From: Bacteroidota bacterium
GTDB lineage: Bacteria > Bacteroidota > Bacteroidia > Chitinophagales > BACL12
Direction of reading: 5' to 3'
Assembly: GCA_016124275.1 (NCBI GenBank)
Contig: WGOA01000051.1
Coordinates: 1 to 64,000, forward strand
Length of the DNA: 64,000 bases
Part shown: positions 58,220-64,000 of the stretch, piece by piece
How positions within the stretch are numbered: position 1 is the first letter of the stretch
How the letters are laid out: every line of letters begins with the position of its first letter
Notes under the pieces: model-generated
Told to the model about the DNA's origin: nothing
Seen by the model: the letters and a program-made list of their open reading frames with translations, nothing else
Databases searched by the model: none
Translations under genes and position numbers: made by a program

Positions 58220-59221
58220 TCAAGATGCCTGATGTGCAAAAGTGTCGCCCATTACCTGCTCGGGCAACAGCGCTCGGGCACAGGAAAAATGGCCTTCCGG
58301 ACAAGCGTTTGCTCCGTGAATGCCTTTGGAGCAACACGGTGCCTCGCTGAACACAACACGGCTTTTATCAGAAAGCGGTCCAAAGCCCAGTTCGGGGCGC
58401 GTGCTGCAAAAAATCGCCGTCACAGGAGCATTGACAGCAGAGGCCAGGTGCATGGGTGCACTGTCGTTTGTGAATACGTGAATGGCTTTTTGCATCAGCG
58501 CCGCTGTTTCGCGAAAGCGCAAGGCGCCGGCGAGGTTTTCCGACCCGGGTCTGGTTTTTGCCAGCCGCTCGCAGAGCGCGACGTCCTCCTTTCCCCCGAC
58601 TAAAAACACCGTCAGCGCTGCAGGCAGCAAGGCCAGCAATCCGACCCAACCTTCTTCATGCCATTGCTTGGTAAACCAATTGGATGCGGGAGCAATAACC
58701 ACGGCCTTGCGGGCAGCCAACAGCGATTCCGCACGGGCGATTTCAGCAGGACCCAGAAACAACTCCGGCCGGCGCGGTGCTGGAATGTTGTCGTGCAACA
58801 ACTGCCGATTGCGCTGCACCTCATGCAAAAAACTGCCTTGGTGGGGGTGCGGAATCCGGTGCTCTACCCGCTTGTCAAAAGTCCAGGACCATGGATTCTG
58901 CCGGAAACCCGCGCGAAATGGGCTGCCCGTCCGCCAGGTCAAAAAACCAGAGGAGGCATAGCGCTGCAAATTGTACACACGGTCAAACTTTTCGCGGCGC
59001 AATTGCTTTGCCAAAGCCAGCAGTTGCTTATACCGCCCATCCCGCTTGTCCCAGCTCCAAACGCGCGTCAAACGCGGGTTGTCGGCCAGGATGTCTTCGC
59101 AACCCCTGCGCACCACCATGTGCCGTTCAGCATTCGGGAACGCTTCCGCCAGATCGGCCAAAAACGCTGTTGCGAGAATGACGTCACCGGGAAACGCGGT
59201 TTGGATCAGCAGAATCTTCAC
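58220..59221 (-). CDS. Family 9 glycosyltransferase (ADP-heptose:LPS heptosyltransferase type)
   Basis: A 333-residue GT-B enzyme of lipopolysaccharide core synthesis. The family N-terminus MKILLIQTAFPGDVILATAFLADL is intact; the donor-binding half has VVIAPASNWFTKQWHEEGW, VFLVGGKEDVALCERL, and HVFTNDSAPMHLASAVNAPVTAIFCSTRPELGFGP. The start is GTG at 59219-59221 and shares one base with a copy of the polar repeat. It lies 97 bases after the infB stop on the same strand, and may be read from the rimP-nusA-infB operon or its own promoter. Confidence 0.88.
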   Translation of the reverse strand: MKILLIQTAFPGDVILATAFLADLAEAFPNAERHMVVRRGCEDILADNPRLTRVWSWDKRDGRYKQLLALAKQLRREKFDRVYNLQRYASSGFLTWRTGSPFRAGFRQNPWSWTFDKRVEHRIPHPHQGSFLHEVQRNRQLLHDNIPAPRRPELFLGPAEIARAESLLAARKAVVIAPASNWFTKQWHEEGWVGLLALLPAALTVFLVGGKEDVALCERLAKTRPGSENLAGALRFRETAALMQKAIHVFTNDSAPMHLASAVNAPVTAIFCSTRPELGFGPLSDKSRVVFSEAPCCSKGIHGANACPEGHFSCARALLPEQVMGDTFAHQAS

Positions 59222-59231
59222 GGGCGAAGGG
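59221..59231 (+). repeat. CGGGCGAAGGG copy (+ strand)
   Basis: 11-mer copy in the infB-heptosyltransferase gap, touching the heptosyltransferase GTG start. Confidence 0.65.
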
Positions 59232-59318
59232 GGACCGCGTTGAACACGGCTTTGCAGGCAGGTTTGAAACGAATGGTTACGTTACACCGAAGGGACCCGG
59301 GCATGCGCGCATGCGGGA

Positions 59319-62291
59319 CTACCCGAGCTTGCGCTTGACTTCGAACTCTTCGTAGCCCTCAATAATGTCGCCGACGCGAATGTCGTTGTAATTGGCAATG
59401 TTCATGCCGCACTCCATGCCTGCAGAAACTTCCTTGACGTCGTCTTTGAAGCGTTTTAGCGATGCCAACGTGCCGCTGTACACCACGATGCCATCGCGGA
59501 TCAAACGCACTTTGGACTGGCGGTTCATTTTGCCTTCCAGGACGTAACAACCGGCAATGGTGCCCACTTTGGTAATCTTGAACACCTCGCGAACTTCGAC
59601 GTTGCAAATGATCTTCTCTTCGATCTTGGCGTCGAGCATGCCTTCCATGGCCGCGCGGATCTCCTCAATGGCGTCGTAGATGATGGAGTACAAGCGAATT
59701 TCCACCTGCTCCTTCTCGGCCAATTTGCGCGCTGCCTGCGATGGTCTTACCTGGAAGCCCAGAATAATGGCATCGGAGGCGGTAGCCAACAACACGTCTG
59801 ATTCGGTGATCTGGCCCACACCTTTGTGGACCACATTGACTTGAATTTCTTCAGTGGTAAGCTTGAGCAAGGAGTCGGTAAGGGCCTCGACCGATCCGTC
59901 CACGTCGCCGCGGATGATGATGTTGAGTTCTTTGAAGGAGCCCAGGGCCAAACGGCGACCGATCTCGTCCAGAGTAAGGTGTTTTTGGGTCCGGATGCCC
60001 TGTTCGCGCTGAATCTGCGCGCGGCGACCAGCAATCTCCTTGGCTTCCTGCTCGTCTTCATACACGCGGAACCGCTCCCCGGCCTGCGGTGCACCGTTGA
60101 GCCCTAACAAAAGCAAGGGAGTGGACGGTCCGGCTTCTGTAACAGGTTTGCCGCGCTCGTTGAACATGGCCTTGACCTTGCCGTAATGCGATCCGGCCAC
60201 CACCATGTCGCCAACCTTCAGCGTGCCATCCTGAACCATCACATTGGACACGTAACCCCGGCCCTTGTCCAGCGATGCTTCTACGATAGAGCCCATGGCC
60301 TGCTTGTTGGGATTGGCTTTCAAATCCAACAACTCCGATTCCAACAGGATTTTGCCCAGCAAATCGCTGATGCCTTCCCCGCTTTTGGCCGAAACGTTTT
60401 GCACCTGGAATTTACCGCCCCAGTCTTCGACCAGAATGTTCATCCCGGCCAACTGCTCCTTGATTTTCTCCGGATTTGCGCCCGGCTTGTCAATCTTGTT
60501 GATGGCGAAAATCATGGGCACACCTGCTGCCTGTGCGTGGCTGATGGCTTCCTTGGTCTGGGGCATAACCGCATCGTCTGCCGCCACAATGATGACGGCA
60601 ATGTCGGTGACTTTGGCACCCCTGGCGCGCATAGCGGTAAAGGCTTCGTGACCTGGCGTATCCAGGAAAGCAACGCGCTGTCCGGATTCAGTGGTGACTT
60701 CGTAAGCCCCAATGTGCTGCGTAATTCCACCTTTCTCGCCCGCAACCACATTGGCCGAGCGGATGTAGTCAAGCAACGACGTTTTACCGTGGTCCACGTG
60801 GCCCATAATGGTAACAATCGGTGCGCGGTTTTCTAAATCTTCCGGGCTGTCATCCTCCTCTTCGGCGTCTTCATCACCTGCTGCGTTAGCGTCGATGAAT
60901 TCTACCTGAAAGCCAAACTCGTCAGAAACGAGCTCAATCACCTCGGCGTCCAAACGCTGATTGATGGAAACAAAAATGCCCAGTCCCATACAGGTTGAAA
61001 TGACCTGCGTAGGGGAAACACCAATTAAACTGGCCAATTCGGCTACGGAAATGAACTCCGTTACCTGCAGCACGCTTTCGTCCTGCGACGATGCAGCTTC
61101 GTCCGCGCGGACCGCATGGTCATCGCGCTTGGCCTTTCGCAGCTTGGAACGGGTGCTTTTCCCTTTGGCACCCCCCCCCAACTGAATCATGGTCTTTTTG
61201 ATCTTCTCGCGGATCTCCTTTTCGCTGACCGCTTCGCCCGGCTTGCCGGTTTTGCGGCCGGGAGGAGTTCCCGGACGGGCAGCACCCCCACCCCCCGGAC
61301 GAGCTCCGGCACCCCCTGCGCCACCGGTACCCGGTCGCGCCGTTCCGGGACGGGCTGCGCCCCCCCCTTGACCACCAGCGGGTCGAGCGCCTGTTCCGGG
61401 CTGCTGACCGCCGCCGGCCGGCTTATCCGTGCGCTGAATACGCTTGCGCTTGCGCTTCTGCTCCATGGACTCGCGCGGGCGATCAACAGGCAATTCTATT
61501 TTACCGACAATACGGGGGCCATCAAGCGTTACTTTCTCCGGACGAATGATGTCGCTGTCGTCTTTTGGCGTTTCCAGCTGACGCACCGTTTCTGCACCCG
61601 GTTCAGCGGCCAACTCCTTCACTTCAGCTGCGGGTTGGCTTTCAGCAACCGGTTCTGCCTGTTTCGGGATTTCAACTTCCGACTCAGCAGCAACAGCCGG
61701 GGCTGCTGCTTTTTCCGCTTTGGCTGCAGCTGCTTTGGGCTTCTTTTTGCCGGCATCCAGATCCACCTTGCCAACCACTTTGGGTCCGGCCAAACTGGCC
61801 TTGGCGGGGGCCGCCTCCACAGCGGGAGCGGGCTCCGCCGGAGCAGTTTCTGCAACAGGTGCCGGAGTTGCTGCCTCAGGAGGCTCCGGAGCTTCCACTT
61901 TGGCTTCCTTCTTTGGCGCCGGGGCTTCTTCGGTTTTGGGCGGGGCAGTTGTTACTCCCGCATTCCCTACTGAACCCCCTACCAGCCGGCTTTGGATCAG
62001 GACATCCTCCTTCTGTTCCTCCCGTTTGTGCGGGACATGCGCTTGCCGTTCATCCAAGGCCACTTCTTCCCGCTTGCGGGTGCCAATGGAGATCTGGTCG
62101 GCTTGCTCGCGCACCCCCTTGTCTTTGTGGAAGGCTTTGAGCAGGACGCCGTACATATCTTCCGAGAGCTTCGTGGTCGGACGGTTCTCCACGTCGTACC
62201 CGCTTTTCTTCAGGTGTTCGACGATGGTGGCCGTGGCCACATTAAACTCTTTGGCTGCTTCAGCGAGCCGAATGGTCTTGATTTCGGGCAT
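59319..62291 (-). CDS. infB: Translation initiation factor IF-2
   Basis: A 990-residue GTPase that places initiator tRNA on the 30S subunit. The N-terminal ~400 residues hold a short IF2_N helix unit ([28 protein letters not shown]), a long Ala/Pro/Glu-rich region and a Gly/Pro/Arg-rich segment, then a second IF2_N-like unit ([26 protein letters not shown]). The G domain has [17 protein letters not shown] and NKIDKPGA; domains II-IV follow, including the C-terminal [22 protein letters not shown]. Third gene of rimP-nusA-infB; 26 bases after nusA. Confidence 0.97.
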   Translation of the reverse strand: MPEIKTIRLAEAAKEFNVATATIVEHLKKSGYDVENRPTTKLSEDMYGVLLKAFHKDKGVREQADQISIGTRKREEVALDERQAHVPHKREEQKEDVLIQSRLVGGSVGNAGVTTAPPKTEEAPAPKKEAKVEAPEPPEAATPAPVAETAPAEPAPAVEAAPAKASLAGPKVVGKVDLDAGKKKPKAAAAKAEKAAAPAVAAESEVEIPKQAEPVAESQPAAEVKELAAEPGAETVRQLETPKDDSDIIRPEKVTLDGPRIVGKIELPVDRPRESMEQKRKRKRIQRTDKPAGGGQQPGTGARPAGGQGGGAARPGTARPGTGGAGGAGARPGGGGAARPGTPPGRKTGKPGEAVSEKEIREKIKKTMIQLGGGAKGKSTRSKLRKAKRDDHAVRADEAASSQDESVLQVTEFISVAELASLIGVSPTQVISTCMGLGIFVSINQRLDAEVIELVSDEFGFQVEFIDANAAGDEDAEEEDDSPEDLENRAPIVTIMGHVDHGKTSLLDYIRSANVVAGEKGGITQHIGAYEVTTESGQRVAFLDTPGHEAFTAMRARGAKVTDIAVIIVAADDAVMPQTKEAISHAQAAGVPMIFAINKIDKPGANPEKIKEQLAGMNILVEDWGGKFQVQNVSAKSGEGISDLLGKILLESELLDLKANPNKQAMGSIVEASLDKGRGYVSNVMVQDGTLKVGDMVVAGSHYGKVKAMFNERGKPVTEAGPSTPLLLLGLNGAPQAGERFRVYEDEQEAKEIAGRRAQIQREQGIRTQKHLTLDEIGRRLALGSFKELNIIIRGDVDGSVEALTDSLLKLTTEEIQVNVVHKGVGQITESDVLLATASDAIILGFQVRPSQAARKLAEKEQVEIRLYSIIYDAIEEIRAAMEGMLDAKIEEKIICNVEVREVFKITKVGTIAGCYVLEGKMNRQSKVRLIRDGIVVYSGTLASLKRFKDDVKEVSAGMECGMNIANYNDIRVGDIIEGYEEFEVKRKLG

Positions 62292-62317
62292 AAAAGGTTG
62301 ACAAAGTTATCAATTTC

Positions 62318-63565
62318 TCAGGGTTCGTCGTCGAACTCGGCGCTGAGAATGCGCAAGATTTCCTTGACGGTCTCTTCTTCCAGGTCGGTGCGGCGCACCA
62401 ATTCTTCCGGAGCAAGCGACAAAACACTGCGGGCCGTATCGCATCCGATGGCCTTGAGTTCGTCAATAATCCATGCATCAATTTCATCGGTGAATTCCTC
62501 CAAATCCACGTCGTAGTTCTCGTCGTTGGAGTCGCGGAACACATCAATGGTGTAGTCGGTCAGGCGGCTGGCGAGTTTAATGTTCAATCCGCCCTTGCCG
62601 ATGGCCAGAGAAACCTGGTCAGGAGCAAGGTAAACGCTGGCTTTGTTCGTTTCCTGGTTCAGCTCCATGCTGGTGATTTTTGCGGGGCTGAGCGCGCGCG
62701 TAATCAGCAATTGAATGTTGTTGGTCCAGTTGATGATGTCGATGTTTTCGTTGCGCAATTCCCGGACAATACCGTGAATTCGCGAACCTTTCATGCCCAC
62801 GCAGGCACCCACGGGATCTATCCGGTCGTCGTAGCTCTCTACGGCCACCTTAGCGCGCTCACCGGGCTGGCGCACAATCTTGCGAATGGTGATCAGGCCA
62901 TCGAAAATTTCAGGCACTTCCAGCTCCAGCAACTTGGCCAGAAACGCATTGTCGGTGCGGGACAAAATGACCTGCGGGGTGGTGGCGTTTTTCATCTCTA
63001 CCGCCTTGACCACGGCGCGAACCGTATCGCCCTTGCGGAAAAAGTCAGCGGGAATCTGTTCCTTTTTGGGCATCACCAACTCGTTGCCTTCGTCGTCCAG
63101 CAACAGAATTTCTTTCTTCCACACTTGGTACACTTCGCCGGTCACGATGTCGCCGACGCGCTTGCTGTACTTCTTGTAGAGTTCGTCTTTTTCCAGTTCC
63201 AACACCCGGCTAACCAGGGTTTGCCGGGCAGCCAGAATAGCGCGACGGCCAAAGCTTTCAATGGTAATTTCCTCAAAGGTTTCCTCGCCTACTTCAAAAT
63301 CGGGCTCGATTTTCACCGCTTCGGCAAGGGCGATTTCTTTGACGGGATCTTCCACTTCACCATCCGGGACAATGATGCGGCGGTGCCAGATTTCCAAGTC
63401 GCCCTTATCGGTGTTTACGATAATGTCGAAATTGTCATCTGACTCGTACTTTTTCCGCAACAAGGTGCGAAAAACGTCTTCCAGCACCCGCATCAGTGTG
63501 GGGCGGTCAATATTTTTAAACTCCTTGAATTCGGCGAAGGAATTGACTAGCTCTGTGCTGTTCAT
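62318..63565 (-). CDS. nusA: Transcription termination/antitermination factor NusA
   Basis: A 415-residue NusA. Domains in order: N-terminal RNA-polymerase-binding domain (LVNSFAEFKEFKNIDRPTLMRVLEDVFRTLLRKKY), S1 domain (VGDIVTGEVYQVWKKEILLL), KH1 with DPVGACVGMKGSRIHGIVREL, and KH2 with LAIGKGGLNIKLASRLT, then a short acidic C-terminal region with a helix-hairpin-type unit (LSLAPEELVRRTDLEEETVKEILRIL). It regulates pausing, termination and antitermination. Located 31 bases after rimP. Confidence 0.97.
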   Translation of the reverse strand: MNSTELVNSFAEFKEFKNIDRPTLMRVLEDVFRTLLRKKYESDDNFDIIVNTDKGDLEIWHRRIIVPDGEVEDPVKEIALAEAVKIEPDFEVGEETFEEITIESFGRRAILAARQTLVSRVLELEKDELYKKYSKRVGDIVTGEVYQVWKKEILLLDDEGNELVMPKKEQIPADFFRKGDTVRAVVKAVEMKNATTPQVILSRTDNAFLAKLLELEVPEIFDGLITIRKIVRQPGERAKVAVESYDDRIDPVGACVGMKGSRIHGIVRELRNENIDIINWTNNIQLLITRALSPAKITSMELNQETNKASVYLAPDQVSLAIGKGGLNIKLASRLTDYTIDVFRDSNDENYDVDLEEFTDEIDAWIIDELKAIGCDTARSVLSLAPEELVRRTDLEEETVKEILRILSAEFDDEP

Positions 63566-63596
63566 GGTGTTTGAGAATTTACAGTCTGCACGTCAC

Positions 63597-64000
63597 TTAG
63601 AATTCAAATTTGCGTTTGGTTGATTTAATCTGGCTGAAAGCGATGGACATCCGCTCCGTATCGGGAGCAATGTTTTTCTTTTTGGGGTCCTTTCCTGCGG
63701 GCAATTTAACGGGCAATTTTCCGGACAGTTTACCGGGCGAAATGCCCTGAGCGCTGCTCAGAAATCGATCAAGAACAATACCCTCTTCGCTGCTGTCTGC
63801 CAGAATGCCCTCCAATTTCCGGCCATCCAGCAACAGCACCTCTACCCGCGCTCCCTGGTATTTTTGGTACTGACGAAGCACTTTGAACGGATTGTCCATG
63901 CCTGGTGAGGACACTTCAAGAATGTAGTTCTTGGGTGTGCCTTCGCCGTGATCCAGTTGAAACTGCAGGTAGCGACTCACCACGGCACAGGTGTCAATAT
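63597..64000 (-). CDS. rimP: Ribosome maturation factor RimP (5' end beyond window)
   Basis: The minus-strand frame is open to the window edge. The visible 134 residues match the central and C-terminal parts of RimP: DTCAVVSRYLQFQLD, then YILEVSSPGMDNPF (family LEVSSPG), followed by the SH3-like C-domain (GARVEVLLLDGRKLEGIL). A Pro/Lys-rich insertion (SGKLPVKLPAGKDPKKKN) sits within the C-domain. RimP helps 30S subunit maturation. The gene heads the classic rimP-nusA-infB operon. Confidence 0.92.
   Translation of the reverse strand, partial: IDTCAVVSRYLQFQLDHGEGTPKNYILEVSSPGMDNPFKVLRQYQKYQGARVEVLLLDGRKLEGILADSSEEGIVLDRFLSSAQGISPGKLSGKLPVKLPAGKDPKKKNIAPDTERMSIAFSQIKSTKRKFEF

Noticed and set aside
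1-64000. tRNA, rRNA, riboswitch or insertion-sequence genes
   Set aside because: Gaps were scanned by eye for cloverleaf ends (GGTTCRA-type), long inverted repeats and transposase motifs; none was convincing. A covariance-model search would be needed to exclude small RNAs.

Overview
The window is chromosomal DNA from a Bacteroidota bacterium, most likely of the Saprospiria/Lewinella type. That placement is an inference. It rests on seven proteins with C-terminal type IX secretion (T9SS) sorting domains, a TonB/TonB-dependent receptor system, DUF2490, DUF4397 and HYC_CC_PP family proteins, the MoxR-DUF58-DUF4350-DUF4129-SpoIIM cluster, and -7 promoter boxes of the TAnnTTTG type. Base composition is moderately GC-rich except for an AT-rich patch at about 1.7-2.8 kb. 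I saw no rRNA, tRNA, CRISPR array, transposase or phage genes.

Layout. 0-2.8 kb: the tail of a CBM6-type protein, two small envelope proteins and a HEPN/MNT toxin-antitoxin pair. 2.8-10.7 kb: PhoD phosphatase; a MacA/MacB-like export operon whose permease carries an in-frame TAG; Sua5; a T9SS cargo protein; TonB. 10.7-18.4 kb (minus strand): a substrate-binding lipoprotein with circularly permuted domain order, exonuclease III, two cyclophilins, and an SDR/flavin monooxygenase pair. 18.4-24.9 kb: a probable copper locus with MbnP and an MbnH-like di-haem peroxidase on one strand, and HYC_CC_PP protein, TonB-dependent receptor and two HMA proteins on the other. 24.9-29 kb: GDPD, omega-amidase plus methionine aminotransferase, ManC. 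29-37.5 kb: RecQ, a DUF4397 T9SS protein, ScpA, a secreted esterase, a reductase, DinB. 37.5-45 kb: the MoxR-type operon with a long fused SpoIIM protein, and a divergent RDD gene. 45-53 kb: tandem arylsulfotransferase-like T9SS proteins, Kbl, a duplicated-domain T9SS protein, an outer-membrane barrel. 53-59 kb: CDGSH protein, ECF sigma/anti-sigma pair, O-antigen ligase-like protein, glycosyltransferases, secreted esterase. 59-64 kb: the rimP-nusA-infB operon, with rimP cut by the window end.

Most notable. (1) The peptide-binding-type lipoprotein at 10.8-12.6 kb is a clean circular permutation: the usual C-terminal lobe follows the signal peptide and the protein ends where that lobe normally starts. 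(2) A G-rich motif, CGGGNGAAGGG, occurs 14 times by eye, 13 of them on the + strand regardless of gene direction, which suggests a replichore-polar sequence of the KOPS/SRS or Chi kind. (3) A dispersed element of about 26 bp ending CTGCGTTACGC occurs three times, twice exactly 72 bp before a start codon. (4) The MbnP/MbnH pair lies next to a TonB receptor and HMA proteins.
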